From contig NZ_GG729933.1 of the NCBI RefSeq assembly GCF_000160135.1, positions 378,816 through 442,815 on the forward strand: a stretch of DNA of 64,000 nt. Direction: 5' to 3'. This DNA is from Oribacterium sp. oral taxon 078 str. F0262. GTDB lineage: Bacteria > Bacillota > Clostridia > Lachnospirales > Lachnospiraceae. Below are positions 35,962 to 45,412 of the stretch, in pieces; position 1 is the stretch's first letter, and every line of letters begins with the position of its first letter. Position numbers and translations under genes: made by a program. Below the pieces are notes generated by a model, which saw only the letters and a program-made list of their open reading frames with translations, had not been told where the DNA came from and ran no database searches.

Positions 35962-37263
35962 ATGGAGATTAAAAGAGATTCCTACCTGAAGCAGCTGATC
36001 GGCTATGCATGGGACGGACAGGTGAAGGTCATTACCGGTGTGCGCCGGTGCGGGAAGTCTTATCTGCTGCGGACCCTGTATAAGAATTATCTGTTGGAAA
36101 ACGGAATAAGCGAGGATCATATTATCGTCATTGAACTTGACCTTGCAAGGGATATTCGCTATCGCAACCCATTGGAGCTGACAGCGTATGTGAAGGAACG
36201 CATTGGCAATCAGAAAGAACAGTTTTATCTATTCGTGGATGAGATACAGATGTCAGACGAGGTTCCGAACCCCTATAACCCGAATGGAAAGCCTATCACT
36301 TTCTATGATGCGCTCAATGATCTGAAAACCATTTCCGATCTTGACGTCTATGTGACCGGAAGTAATTCACGGATGTTGTCCAGTGATATTCTGACTGAAT
36401 TTCGTGGCCGCAGCGACGAGGTGCGCGTACATCCGCTTTCCTTCGCGGAGTATTATGCTGCAGCCGGAGGTGACAAGGCGGATGCCTTTGACAATTATGC
36501 CTTTTACGGCGGGATGCCGCTCATTCTTTCAAGACCGGATGATGAGGCTCGCATGGCTTATCTGAAAGCATTGTTTACTGAAGTATATATCAAAGACATC
36601 GTAGAGCGGAAAAAAATCACTCGTATAGACGTTCTGTCTGACATTTTGGATCTGCTCTGTTCTTCGGTAGGTTCGCTTACAAATCCGAATAATGTGGCAA
36701 ACGCGATCAACTCCATGCAAAAGCTGAAGAGCAAAGACCAAATCGCTCCCAATACCGTGAAATCCTATATGGCTCACCTGGAAGATGCCTTTCTTTTCAG
36801 TGAATGCAAACGCTATGATGTGAAGGGCAAGAGCTATTTCGAGTATCCGAACAAATACTATTGTGAAGATATCGGCCTTCGCAACGCGAGGATCGGCTTT
36901 CGCCAGCAGGAAATGACGCATATCATGGAGAACATCATCTATAACGAGTTGGCAATCCGCCGTGCCAGCGTGGATATTGGAATCGTATATTCCAATGAAA
37001 AAGATGAAAAAGAGAAGCAAAAAAGAACCGCAAGGGAGATTGACTTTGTTGTATCCAAAGGTGATAAAAAGATGTATATCCAATCTGTCTATGCCATGGA
37101 AAATTCGGAAAAAATCAATACCGAGATGAGACCGTTTTCTCTGACTGGCGATTCCTTTCCGAAAATTGTAGTACGCCACGATGTGAGAAAGCGATGGTAT
37201 GACGAAAACGGCGTGTTAAACATCGGGGTCATAGACTTTCTTCTGGATGACAGTCTTATTTGA
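35962..37263 (+). CDS. AAA-type ATPase with DUF4143
   Basis: Cytoplasmic ATP-binding protein, 433 residues. Walker A GVRRCGKSYLL, Walker B YLFVDEIQ, sensor VTGSNS and the arginine-containing TEFRGR are seen; the C-terminal DUF4143 nuclease-like fold (ENIIYNELAIRR to REIDFVV) follows. ATG 35962 has AAGGA four bases upstream and matches the usual MxIKRDxYL start; ATG 35950 is also possible, and GTG 35911 directly follows the -10 and is unlikely. Function of the family is not settled. First gene of the AT-richer island. Confidence 0.88.
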   Translation: MEIKRDSYLKQLIGYAWDGQVKVITGVRRCGKSYLLRTLYKNYLLENGISEDHIIVIELDLARDIRYRNPLELTAYVKERIGNQKEQFYLFVDEIQMSDEVPNPYNPNGKPITFYDALNDLKTISDLDVYVTGSNSRMLSSDILTEFRGRSDEVRVHPLSFAEYYAAAGGDKADAFDNYAFYGGMPLILSRPDDEARMAYLKALFTEVYIKDIVERKKITRIDVLSDILDLLCSSVGSLTNPNNVANAINSMQKLKSKDQIAPNTVKSYMAHLEDAFLFSECKRYDVKGKSYFEYPNKYYCEDIGLRNARIGFRQQEMTHIMENIIYNELAIRRASVDIGIVYSNEKDEKEKQKRTAREIDFVVSKGDKKMYIQSVYAMENSEKINTEMRPFSLTGDSFPKIVVRHDVRKRWYDENGVLNIGVIDFLLDDSLI

Positions 37264-37387
37264 ATAATCACATATTTGGACTTTAGACCGATTGGTTTCA
37301 GGAGAAATCAGCCAGTTTTCACATAGCCGGGTGTTTCTCCGCGAAGGAACATCCGACTTTTTCTATTGTTAATGGAGGTGAGATCAA

Positions 37388-37459
37388 ATGGCAAACGAGG
37401 AACTGAACACAAAGCTCTACGAAAAGATGTTTGCCGAGCAGGATGTCTACCGAAGCTGA
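37388..37459 (+). pseudogene. DUF3848-like N-terminal remnant
   Basis: AATGGAGGTGAG ribosome site followed by 23 codons (MANEELNTKLYEKMFAEQD...) that resemble the start of DUF3848 proteins of mobile elements, then TGA. Further on, a frame ending in ENALKYFQRIE (to 37551) is also found near 49279, suggesting shared remnants. Confidence 0.5.
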
Positions 37460-37585
37460 CCAAAGTCTGAAGACAGCAGGCAGCCACAGTGTCCGGAGGA
37501 GAAAGCGGCGGCGATTGAAAATGCATTGAAATATTTTCAGAGGATTGAATAGAAAATAGCAATGGACAGTCATTTGTAATGCATA

Positions 37586-37621
37586 CAGCTGATGGAATCC
37601 TCTGTTTCTGTCAGCTGTTTT
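37586..37621 (+). terminator. Terminator upstream of the WYL regulator
   Basis: CAGCTGA pairs with TCAGCTG, followed by TTTT. A matching structure is found in the duplicate at about 49316-49353. Confidence 0.6.
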
Positions 37622-37636
37622 CAGTTGTACATCAAT

Positions 37637-37667
37637 TATAATAAACGTGACATATAGATGTCATGTT
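37637..37667 (+). promoter_or_regulatory. -10 box and palindromic operator of the WYL regulator
   Basis: TATAAT (37637-37642) followed by AACGTGACAT-ATAG-ATGTCATGTT (37644-37667), a 10-4-10 palindrome with one mismatch. The same arrangement is found at 49374-49404, pointing to autoregulation. Confidence 0.65.
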
Positions 37668-37695
37668 TTGCTTGATATGATACATACGGAGCATA

Positions 37696-38637
37696 ATGAG
37701 AATGAAGATAGACAGGCTGATCGGGATACTGTCAGTGCTGCTGCAGAAAGAGAAAACTACGGCACCGGAGCTGGCAGATAGGTTTGAGGTTTCAAAAAGA
37801 ACAATAAACCGTGATATTGAAGATCTTTGCAGGGCGGGCATTCCTATCCGTACAGCACAAGGCATTGGCGGCGGAATCAGCATTATGGACGGATACCGGA
37901 TGGACAGGACAATCCTGACATCAAAGGATATGCAGATGATCCTTGCAGGGCTGCGGAGTCTGGACAGCGTGAGCGGAAGTAGTTATTACGGTCAGCTGAT
38001 GGAAAAGATCCAGGCTGGTTCCTCTGAGTTTATCACCGGCAGGGATTCCATTCTGATCGATCTGTCATCATGGTACCGGGATTCGCTGGCTCCAAAGATA
38101 GAGATTATACAGGATGCAATCGGAGACAGGCGCTTGATCAAGTTCCGGTATTATGCTCCATCAGGGGAGAGTGAGCGAACGGTTGAACCATATTATCTGG
38201 TGTTTCGCTGGTCGAGCTGGTATCTTTGGGCGTGGTGCTTGAAAAGGAAGGACTTTAGGCTGTTCAAACTGAACCGTATGGATGGTGTTCAAATAACGGA
38301 AAAGAATTTTGAATGCAGAGAGGCGACTATGCCGGATCTCTCAAATGAAAAAATCTTTCCGGGTGGGATCAAAGTGAAGGCATTATTTGAAGCGGATCAG
38401 AAGTGGCGGTTGGTAGAAGAGTTCGGGACTTCATGTTTTACGGAAAATGATGATGGCAGACTTCTCTTTACAGCGGATTATACGGACATGGAGAATCTGA
38501 TCACTTGGATTTTGACATTCGGAGATAAAGCGGAGGTAATTGAACCTGAGGAAGTTCGTGAGAAGGTCAGAACTGCGATAGAAGCCATGATAAAGAATTA
38601 CAGGAGGAATAAAAGGCATGAAATATCCCTGGATTGA
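37696..38637 (+). CDS. YafY-type HTH/WYL-domain transcriptional regulator
   Basis: 313 residues. N-terminal HTH_11 (residues 5-60, APELADRFEVSKRTINRDIEDL) and a WYL ligand-sensing domain (IKFRYYAPSGE, VEPYYLVFRWSSWYLWAWC). GGAG lies four bases before ATG 37696; ATG 37702 is the equivalent of the only ATG in the partial duplicate at 49440. A palindrome just after the -10 suggests it represses itself. Overlaps the next gene by 20 bases. Confidence 0.9.
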   Translation: MRMKIDRLIGILSVLLQKEKTTAPELADRFEVSKRTINRDIEDLCRAGIPIRTAQGIGGGISIMDGYRMDRTILTSKDMQMILAGLRSLDSVSGSSYYGQLMEKIQAGSSEFITGRDSILIDLSSWYRDSLAPKIEIIQDAIGDRRLIKFRYYAPSGESERTVEPYYLVFRWSSWYLWAWCLKRKDFRLFKLNRMDGVQITEKNFECREATMPDLSNEKIFPGGIKVKALFEADQKWRLVEEFGTSCFTENDDGRLLFTADYTDMENLITWILTFGDKAEVIEPEEVREKVRTAIEAMIKNYRRNKRHEISLD

Positions 38638-38983
38638 AGAGTATCTGATGGAAAAAACAGGTGTGACCAAAGATTTACAGGCGGAATGGAACTGGATTCG
38701 ATTTCAGATCGGTGGGAAGATGTTTGCCGCGATATGTCTGGATGATAATGATGAGCCTTATTACATTACGCTGAAGCTTGAGCCGCTGGAGGGGGATTTC
38801 TGGCGGAAACAGTATGAAGATATAATCCCTGGCTACTATATGAATAAGCAGCATTGGAATTCAGTAAAGGCTGATGGAGAGGTGCCGGATGACATCCTGA
38901 AAGATCTGCTTGATAAGGCATATCAGATAGTGCTTGGGAACTTCAGTAAGAAGAAACAAAAGGAGATATTGGGAGATGAATGA
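38618..38983 (+). CDS. MmcQ/YjbR-family protein
   Basis: 121-residue protein of the MmcQ/YjbR (CyaY-like fold) family. Features are KYPWIEEYL, the central FAAICLDDNDEPYYITLKLEP and a HWNSV motif near residue 83. GGAGGAATAAAAGGC precedes the ATG, inside the WYL gene end, so translation is probably coupled. Often called a DNA-binding protein; function unknown. Confidence 0.85.
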   Translation: MKYPWIEEYLMEKTGVTKDLQAEWNWIRFQIGGKMFAAICLDDNDEPYYITLKLEPLEGDFWRKQYEDIIPGYYMNKQHWNSVKADGEVPDDILKDLLDKAYQIVLGNFSKKKQKEILGDE

Positions 38984-39147
38984 TTTGATCGAATTTATCA
39001 GCTGCTGTGGGTCTGATTGCAGTGCCTGCTATTGCTATGGTGAAATGTGTAAGGGCTGTAATGCCGTGTGCGATAAGGTGTTTTATCCTGCATTCCCGCG
39101 ATTCCACACTAGGATATCACTATGATAAGTGCCGCAAAGCCGCATAA
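38976..39147 (+). pseudogene. DUF3795 remnant, cysteine-rich, disrupted 3' end
   Basis: ATG 38976 (overlapping the preceding stop) gives FISCCGSDCSACYCYGEMCKGCNAVC, the start of a DUF3795 protein, then loses homology. A YHYDKCRKAA ending lies in another frame up to 39147, so an internal deletion or frameshift is likely. The 39148-39417 gap holds only a hairpin. Confidence 0.6.
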
Positions 39148-39268
39148 ATACTGATAAAACCGAGTATCTGTGCATGGGGGCTTACGCTTTTTTATCGGCT
39201 AAACTATTGAGTTCTCAAGGTTCACAGACATTTCCCATGTGGGAAGTTTCAGTAACCTTTTCTTGAAC

Positions 39269-39308
39269 GGCGGCTTTCCCGACTTTTCCGGGTTAGCCGC
39301 CGCGCTTT
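39269..39308 (+). terminator. GC hairpin with T-rich tail before the peptide-resistance operon
   Basis: GGCGGCT pairs with AGCCGCC and encloses CCCG/CGGG; CTTTTATAT follows. Confidence 0.6.
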
Positions 39309-39417
39309 TATATCCTTTTCAACTTTTTTGAAATCATGATAGTTTCTTGATAATTGTCCCGTATCCTGTGCTTGTAAACAAAAAGCTATAGTTTGCAAGA
39401 AAGGAACGGTTCATACG

Positions 39418-40119
39418 ATGAGAGACAATATCCTTGAAACAAGAGAATTGACGAAAAACTTCTCCGGGCAGTTTGCTGTGAACGGTGTTTCGCTGGAAAT
39501 CAAGAGAAATACCATTTATGGTTTGCTTGGCCCTAATGGTGCGGGAAAATCCACCACCCTGAAGCTGATCCTGGGTCTGCTCCGTCCCACAAAAGGGGAA
39601 ATCCTCTTTGATGGAGAGCCTTGGAAGCGGGAGCATCTTGCCAAAATCGGCTCGCTGATCGAGGAGCCTGCATTATATGGAAACCTGACAGCCGAGGAAA
39701 ACCTGCTTGTTCACACAAAACTGTTGGGCGTCCCGAAAGATAAAATCTACGAGGTTTTGGAAACCGTCGATCTGAAGGACACCGGCAGCAAATGTGCCTC
39801 CCAATTCTCACACGGCATGAAGGAACGGCTTGGGATCGCCATTGCCCTGCTGAATGATCCCTTTCTGCTGATACTGGACGAGCCGACCAACGGGCTTGAT
39901 CCGGTAGGCATCCAGGAACTGCGTGAACTGATTGCCACTTTCCCGAAAAAAGGAATGACAGTGATCTTTTCCAGCCACATTCTTTCCGAGGTGGAGCAGG
40001 TCGTGGATGAGATCGGCATCATCAATAAAGGGCAGCTGATGTTCCAGGGGACACCAAACCGGGACGAGGATCTGGAGGCGTTCTTCATGGAGGTGATCAA
40101 AGGAGGTGCGCGCAGATGA
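39418..40119 (+). CDS. Lantibiotic/antimicrobial-peptide ABC transporter ATPase (LanF/CprA-like)
   Basis: ATPase of a peptide-resistance exporter, 233 residues. Walker A GPNGAGKST, the signature region QFSHGMKERLGIA and Walker B LLILDEPTNGLDP place it in the BcrA/LanF group. It begins an operon with two permeases, a lipoprotein, a response regulator and a kinase, like cprABC-KR of Clostridioides difficile. Four-base ATGA overlap with the next gene. Confidence 0.92.
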   Translation: MRDNILETRELTKNFSGQFAVNGVSLEIKRNTIYGLLGPNGAGKSTTLKLILGLLRPTKGEILFDGEPWKREHLAKIGSLIEEPALYGNLTAEENLLVHTKLLGVPKDKIYEVLETVDLKDTGSKCASQFSHGMKERLGIAIALLNDPFLLILDEPTNGLDPVGIQELRELIATFPKKGMTVIFSSHILSEVEQVVDEIGIINKGQLMFQGTPNRDEDLEAFFMEVIKGGARR

Positions 40120-40880
40120 ATGGGTTACGGTCTGAACTGTTGAAATATAGAAGAACCTTCACAAAGAAACTTGTGATCCTGCTTCCCCTGTTCTTTGTCC
40201 TTCAGGCGATGCCCGGCATCTGGCTCATGCCGAAGGATGTTGTGCGAGGCTGGGAACACGTGAATACGATGGTATTCAATATCTGGACGGTCGTATTCCT
40301 GCCTCTTGGCATTGCCTTATTCGCATATCTGATCGATATGCAGGAAAGGAAGGCCGGCAATTATCGCAGCTTACGCGCACATGCGTATTCCCCCGGACAG
40401 ATTTGGGTCAACAAAGTGACCGCTATGGTAATATTTACTTTCATCGCAACGCTGATCCTCTTTGTAGCGACGATCTGTTCCGGATTGATCACGATCACCG
40501 ATGGGAAATGGGATATTCCGTGGAAAACGATCTTTACCGCAGATTTCCTTGCGTGGCTCTCGTGCCTTGCGATCATCCCGATCCAGCTATGGGCTGCGAC
40601 GTGGAAAGGCATGTTTGCCAGCATGGGGGTAGGCTTTGCCGGACTGATCGCAGGTATGTTCGTCGTTAAAAAATCATGGTGGTTTATACTTCCGTGGAGT
40701 TGGGGGACGCGCATGATGTGTCCTGTCCTGCAATTAGATCCAAATGGTGTCATGTTGGAGGCGGGCGATCCGCTCTTGGATGCATCTGTCCTGCCTGTCG
40801 GGATCATCCTTTCCGTTGTCGGCTTTTTCGTAGTGACCGGCCTCACCGCATTGTGGTTTCAAAGGAGGGAGTTGAAATGA
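40116..40880 (+). CDS. Lantibiotic immunity permease (LanE/MutE-like)
   Basis: 254-residue ABC-2 type permease with about six helices, typical of the MutE/EpiE family that removes lantibiotics from the membrane. Overlaps the ATPase gene and the next permease by four bases each, so the three are translationally coupled. Confidence 0.9.
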   Translation: MNGLRSELLKYRRTFTKKLVILLPLFFVLQAMPGIWLMPKDVVRGWEHVNTMVFNIWTVVFLPLGIALFAYLIDMQERKAGNYRSLRAHAYSPGQIWVNKVTAMVIFTFIATLILFVATICSGLITITDGKWDIPWKTIFTADFLAWLSCLAIIPIQLWAATWKGMFASMGVGFAGLIAGMFVVKKSWWFILPWSWGTRMMCPVLQLDPNGVMLEAGDPLLDASVLPVGIILSVVGFFVVTGLTALWFQRRELK

Positions 40881-41665
40881 TTTCAGTATTGTCATCTGAA
40901 TGGACCAAAACAAAGCGGACGGCGATCCGTTGGCTGACCTTTCTGGTTCCTGTTCTGTTTTCTCTGGCAGGAGTAGTATATATATCCATGCGAAGCGACC
41001 TGGAAGAAATCTATGTGTTTCAGGGATATTTTATCGCTTGGGCTGCACTCGTTGTTCCTCTGGCTATCAGCATTCTTGCGGCTTTCATCGTGCAGGAAGA
41101 AGAACTGGCCGGTAACTTCACAGGGTATCTCAGCACAAGCATTCCCCGAAGATCCCTGTACGCCGGAAAGTTTTGGACGCTGTTTCTCTGCAATACGGTC
41201 AGTACAGTGATTGCCCTGATAGTATTTTGTATCGGGATGAGTATCGCTTCTCCGGGAACCGTGAACGGATGGGTCATGTTCATCTTTGCAATGATCCTCG
41301 AACTTTTCGGGACCCTGCCGCTTATGGCGCTCCATTTGTGGCTGAGTTTTAGCTGGGGAACGGGAGCGTCTATCGGCATCGGCATGGGCGGCCTTGTGAC
41401 GGCTGCTATCATTGGAACAACCGTACTTGGCGATAAAGTCTGGATGTTCATTCCCTGGGCGTGGCCGTTCCGGCTGGCAAAGCTGCCGGGAGCCTACTTG
41501 GGATTTACTGCCGGAATGAATATACCTCCGGCGGAAATATCATCGGGCGCTGTTTTGCAGCAGCTTATCATTGGCACAGCTGCCGTCCTGATCTGCCTGA
41601 TCGCTTGTTATGTCGGCGGAGTAATCTGGTTTAACAAATGGGAAGGGAGAAAGCATTATGAATAA
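40877..41665 (+). CDS. Lantibiotic immunity permease (LanG/MutG-like)
   Basis: 262-residue second permease with about six helices. ATG 40877 follows AAAGGAGGGAGTTG and overlaps the previous stop; the open frame further upstream is inside the other permease and is not used. It completes the LanFEG-type unit. Confidence 0.9.
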   Translation: MISVLSSEWTKTKRTAIRWLTFLVPVLFSLAGVVYISMRSDLEEIYVFQGYFIAWAALVVPLAISILAAFIVQEEELAGNFTGYLSTSIPRRSLYAGKFWTLFLCNTVSTVIALIVFCIGMSIASPGTVNGWVMFIFAMILELFGTLPLMALHLWLSFSWGTGASIGIGMGGLVTAAIIGTTVLGDKVWMFIPWAWPFRLAKLPGAYLGFTAGMNIPPAEISSGAVLQQLIIGTAAVLICLIACYVGGVIWFNKWEGRKHYE

Positions 41666-42404
41666 GAACTTTTTCGGGTATGTTGCGGTTTTTACACTTT
41701 GCTGCACCCTGCTTTTAAGCGGCTGTGCCGTTCAGAACCTGCAAACAAAGCAGAGCGATCCAAACGCGGAAGCTCTGCCCGTGATTGAAACGATACCGTG
41801 GGCGGCACACCAAACGGCTTCCTATGTGATCTACAACAGCAAAGGCAATGAATACGGTACTGCAGAAATTGACATCACCGTGGACTTGACCGCCCAGACC
41901 TGCGATATTCAGAAAACAAAGAGCTATGAGGACGAAACGGTGATCAAGAGCGGCGTCACGATAGCGATGGACACGCTCATGCCCCTTTCCTCCTATTACA
42001 ACAAAGCGGCCCCTTATGAAAAATTTGAGGTGAGTACGAAATATTCAGACCGCTGGGAGGTGGAAACAAACGGGGCGAAATCTTCGAATCAAACGGTTTC
42101 CCTGCCAGCCGCCTATTACGATAACGAATCTCTCATGGTCATTTTAGGTGCCGTCTTCTATGAGAACGGGAAAACCTACAAGCTGAACGACACCATTCCC
42201 CTGACTGCCAGCATCTCCATGCTGAAGATCAAATACGAGGGAACGGAAACTATCTCGGTTCCCTATGGCGAGGCAGAATGCTTTAAGGTATCCTTTGGAG
42301 AAACAACGCTCTGGTTCTCTACAGAAACCCGTATCCTGTATCAATACCAGGATGGCGGATCAGGCGGGATCGTGTTCAAACTGGCCGAATATACGGCCGG
42401 CTGA
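41658..42404 (+). CDS. Lipoprotein of unknown function in the peptide-resistance operon
   Basis: 248 residues with a signal peptide ending in the lipobox LLSGC. The mature part is beta-rich, with regular alternation (YVIYNSKGNEYGTAEIDITV), and may bind a ligand outside the membrane. Overlaps the permease gene by eight bases. Could trap the peptide or act as an immunity lipoprotein (LanI-like), by position only. Confidence 0.8.
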   Translation: MNKNFFGYVAVFTLCCTLLLSGCAVQNLQTKQSDPNAEALPVIETIPWAAHQTASYVIYNSKGNEYGTAEIDITVDLTAQTCDIQKTKSYEDETVIKSGVTIAMDTLMPLSSYYNKAAPYEKFEVSTKYSDRWEVETNGAKSSNQTVSLPAAYYDNESLMVILGAVFYENGKTYKLNDTIPLTASISMLKIKYEGTETISVPYGEAECFKVSFGETTLWFSTETRILYQYQDGGSGGIVFKLAEYTAG

Positions 42405-42480
42405 CGGCCGCAGACTTGACTTGTGCAGATGATCCGGCGTAACCTGTATGTCAGCAGCAGTAAAAAGGAGCTGATAGTAA

Positions 42481-43173
42481 ATGAGTAAGATACTGATTAT
42501 TGACGATGAAAAAGAGCTGGTTACGCTCCTGCAGGACGAGCTTGAGGCGCGGGGTCATCAGGTTTTGGCAGCCTATAACGGAGCAGACGGCGTGTCCCTT
42601 GCGAAAAAGCAGCCGGAGCTCATTGTCCTTGATATTATGATGCCGGAGATGGACGGATTTGAGGTCTGCCGGAAAATCCGTGACGAGCTGTTATGCCCCA
42701 TCCTGTTCCTGAGTGCAAAGCAGGCGGAGAGTGATAAAATCCGCGCTTTGACACTCGGCGGGGACGATTATATCTCCAAACCGTTCGGGCTCAGGGAGCT
42801 TCTGGCAAGGATCGACGCGAACCTCCGAAGGGAACAGCGGTCGCAATACATCAACGCTGAAAAGAAGCGCACAAAGCTGTACTTCAATGAACTCGGCATT
42901 GACCTGCTGGAGCATAGCGTAAAAATCAGTGGGGAAGCGATCCCCCTGTCCAAACGGGAGTATGACATCGTTGAGCTTCTGGCGCTCCATGCCGGTCAGG
43001 TCTTTTCCAGGGAACATATCTACGAAAGAGTATGGGGATACGACTTAGAAGGAGACTCCTATACCGTTGTGGAGCATATCCGAAAAATACGGAAGAAGTT
43101 TTCCGAGGTATCCCCTGATACGGAGTATATTTCCACGGTATGGGGCATCGGCTACAAATGGAACCGCATATAG
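42481..43173 (+). CDS. OmpR-family response regulator
   Basis: 230 residues. Receiver domain with phosphoacceptor Asp in LIVLDIMMPEMDG and Lys in DDYISKPFG; C-terminal winged helix (LSKREYDIVELLALH to VEHIRKIRKKF). AAGGAG lies ten bases before the ATG. Pairs with the kinase 14 bases downstream and probably controls the transporter genes upstream (CprR/LanR-like). Confidence 0.94.
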   Translation: MSKILIIDDEKELVTLLQDELEARGHQVLAAYNGADGVSLAKKQPELIVLDIMMPEMDGFEVCRKIRDELLCPILFLSAKQAESDKIRALTLGGDDYISKPFGLRELLARIDANLRREQRSQYINAEKKRTKLYFNELGIDLLEHSVKISGEAIPLSKREYDIVELLALHAGQVFSREHIYERVWGYDLEGDSYTVVEHIRKIRKKFSEVSPDTEYISTVWGIGYKWNRI

Positions 43174-43187
43174 GAGGTGGTGAGCGC

Positions 43188-44621
43188 ATGAAAAAACAAT
43201 CTCTTGTCGGCGGCTTCCGTATGACGGTTACATGGATCGCCGCCGCATCCATCGTGGCCACGCTGATCACATGGTCCCTTGCCGCCGCCCTGTATCTGAT
43301 GGAACAGAACAGGGGCATTTACCCGGCAAACTATTATGAACTGCAGATTCCGTCCATCGATCAGTATGTGCGCGGTGAAAACACAAGATTACTGTCCCAG
43401 GAAAATGAGATGGGGCTGAAGAATTCCATCGAAGGTGACGGCATTTCCTATCAGGTCGTTGACAGCAGCGCAGCCGTCCTCTATGGGACAAATACCGACC
43501 CGATCTTCTCCTCGGAAGCAGACCTGATTAACCATCTGAACACCACAGAGGTCTATTCGGATAAGAATACATACCTGCATGTGATCCCGCTTACGGGCGA
43601 GGACGGGAAAATGGAGGGTGCCGTTGCCCTCGTTTATGAGGTGAAAATATCCGCTTCAGGCAGCGGCGGCCGATGGGTATTGGGCGTGATTGCCGTCGCC
43701 CTGTTTTCACCTGTATTATATATCATCCTGTTTACAATGTTGTTTTCCAAGCAGTTCATTAAGCGGATCAATCGGCCTTTGCAGCTTTTAATGGAGGCGG
43801 CAGGAAAGATAAAGGACAAGGATCTGGATTTCGAGATCCACTATTATTCAGAAAACGAATTGGGGAAACTCTGTACTGCTTTTTCCGAGATGCAGGAGGA
43901 ATTAAAAACTTCCCTTTCCACTCAGTGGGAAATGGAACGGGAGCGTGTGGAGATGGTTGAGGCATTGGCGCATGACTTAAAGACCCCGATTTCCATTGTT
44001 CTGGCTTACACAGAATCCCTGCTGGACAGTAAAAACATGAATCCGGAAAGATCACAGCGGTATTTGTCTGTCATTGAGGAAAACGCCCAAAAATGCAGCA
44101 ACCTCGTCCGGCAAATGCAGGCCGCTTCCGAGTCCGAGCAGGCCGGAAAAAAACTAGAACTCACAGAGGTGGATTTATATGAATTCCTCTCCCGGAAAGT
44201 AAAGCATTACGAATTACAGGCGAAGGAAAAAGCCGTGTCAATTGAGTTGTGTGATGATGCCAGCATATATGGTGCATATTCCCTTGATACGGACAAGCTG
44301 GATCGCATCTTTGATAATCTCGTATCCAACAGTCTGCGCTACACGCCTGCAAATGGGAAAATCCTGATCTCCGCTTCCGCGGATCAAAAAGCCATCACAT
44401 ATCGGGTGTGTGATACGGGGTGCGGATTCAGCAAAAGGGATTTAGAGCGCGCAACGGAACGATTTTACCGGGGTGACGAAGCCCGGCAAAGCGGCGAAGG
44501 CCACTCCGGCCTGGGGCTGTATACGTTAAAACAGTTGGTACACCAGCTTGGCGGCAGAGTCGAGCTTTCAAACAGAAAGGATGGTGGAGCATGCGTACAA
44601 TTCAGTCAGAAAATCTTTTGA
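43188..44621 (+). CDS. Sensor histidine kinase (CprK/LanK-like)
   Basis: 477 residues. ATG 43188 follows AGGAGGTGGTGAGCGC. Two helices (about residues 12-35 and 160-185) flank an extracellular loop of about 125 residues; then HAMP, H-box EALAHDLKTPIS, N-box DNLVSNSLRYTP and G-boxes (DTGCGF, GEGHSGLGLYTL). Likely senses cationic antimicrobial peptides. Confidence 0.94.
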   Translation: MKKQSLVGGFRMTVTWIAAASIVATLITWSLAAALYLMEQNRGIYPANYYELQIPSIDQYVRGENTRLLSQENEMGLKNSIEGDGISYQVVDSSAAVLYGTNTDPIFSSEADLINHLNTTEVYSDKNTYLHVIPLTGEDGKMEGAVALVYEVKISASGSGGRWVLGVIAVALFSPVLYIILFTMLFSKQFIKRINRPLQLLMEAAGKIKDKDLDFEIHYYSENELGKLCTAFSEMQEELKTSLSTQWEMERERVEMVEALAHDLKTPISIVLAYTESLLDSKNMNPERSQRYLSVIEENAQKCSNLVRQMQAASESEQAGKKLELTEVDLYEFLSRKVKHYELQAKEKAVSIELCDDASIYGAYSLDTDKLDRIFDNLVSNSLRYTPANGKILISASADQKAITYRVCDTGCGFSKRDLERATERFYRGDEARQSGEGHSGLGLYTLKQLVHQLGGRVELSNRKDGGACVQFSQKIF

Positions 44622-44643
44622 GTGGGAACGAACAGCGTTTTTC

Positions 44644-44832
44644 ATGAAGGGGTCAAAGTGGATTCTTTGCCCCATCTGCGGCGGAAAGACCAGGACAAAA
44701 ATCCGCAAGGATACAGAGTTAAAGAACTTTCCGTTGTTTTGCCCCAAGTGCCGCAAGGAAACACTTATCAATCTAATACAGGGTAATATTACTATCATCA
44801 AAGAGCCAGACGCTAAGACGCAGAGCCGATGA
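44644..44832 (+). CDS. Cysteine-rich KTR-domain protein
   Basis: 62 residues with two CxxC knuckles (CPICGGKTRTKIR and CPKCRKE), matching the short KTR family often carried on mobile elements. No strong ribosome site is seen before ATG 44644; the frame is open upstream into the kinase gene. Function unknown. Confidence 0.8.
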   Translation: MKGSKWILCPICGGKTRTKIRKDTELKNFPLFCPKCRKETLINLIQGNITIIKEPDAKTQSR

Positions 44833-44930
44833 TCAACAGTCTATGACTGTGATCGTCGGCTCATTTCATTTATACGGAGACGGTTTGCTTATGAAAAAGG
44901 CTATGGAGAGCCAGAAACAAAAAAGCAGCC

Positions 44931-45268
44931 TCACAGCTGCTTTTCAGGGGCGGTATTGATAAGGGCCGTTGCAGTGGCCTTGATAACTTCCAAGGCCCTC
45001 TCATCTGCATTGCAGAGCATACGGAGAAGGTGATCGACCTCGGTATCGTCAGTCCGCTTCTCCGGGTAGAAGAAAATATCGGCAGAAACATTCAATGTCC
45101 GGATCATCCGATAGAGAACATTATAACTTGGCCTTTTCCCTTCGTTCTCGATCCGGTACAGATAGCGTTCGGAGATACCCGCTTTTCCGCCGGTTCTTCA
45201 ATGCTTATTCCGGCTCTTTCTCGTGCTGATTTGACGATATGGCCCGGCGATTCAGGATTAATATGCAC
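44931..45268 (-). pseudogene. XRE-family regulator, single-base frameshift
   Basis: GTG 45268 behind GGAGGTGA starts IVKSARERAGISIEE; a second frame continues GISERYLYRIENEGKRPSYNVLYRMIRTLNVSADIFF to the stop at 44931. Adding one base to the TTTT at 45183-45186 joins them into a 112-residue XRE regulator. As sequenced it is broken in the recognition helix. Confidence 0.75.
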
Positions 45269-45374
45269 TCTCAGTTCACCTCCATCTATAATTTTATCCT
45301 TTTCTGCCCAGTTGATAATGGCATGAGAATTCAATTATAGATGGTATAACAGTTCAAATCTTGAGAGATAAAAG

Positions 45375-45412
45375 CAAGACCGCCCTGTCAAAACTTCGAT
45401 AGGAGGGTCTTG
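45375..45412 (-). terminator. Hairpin in the 45.3-45.7 kb gap
   Basis: CAAGACC pairs with GGTCTTG; read leftward it is followed by CTTTTATCT. The rest of 45335-45715 holds no gene I can support. Confidence 0.4.

Noticed and set aside
40676-40876. N-terminal extension of the LanG-like permease
   Set aside because: It lies inside the LanE-like gene in another frame; ATG 40877 has a strong ribosome site and gives the normal family length.
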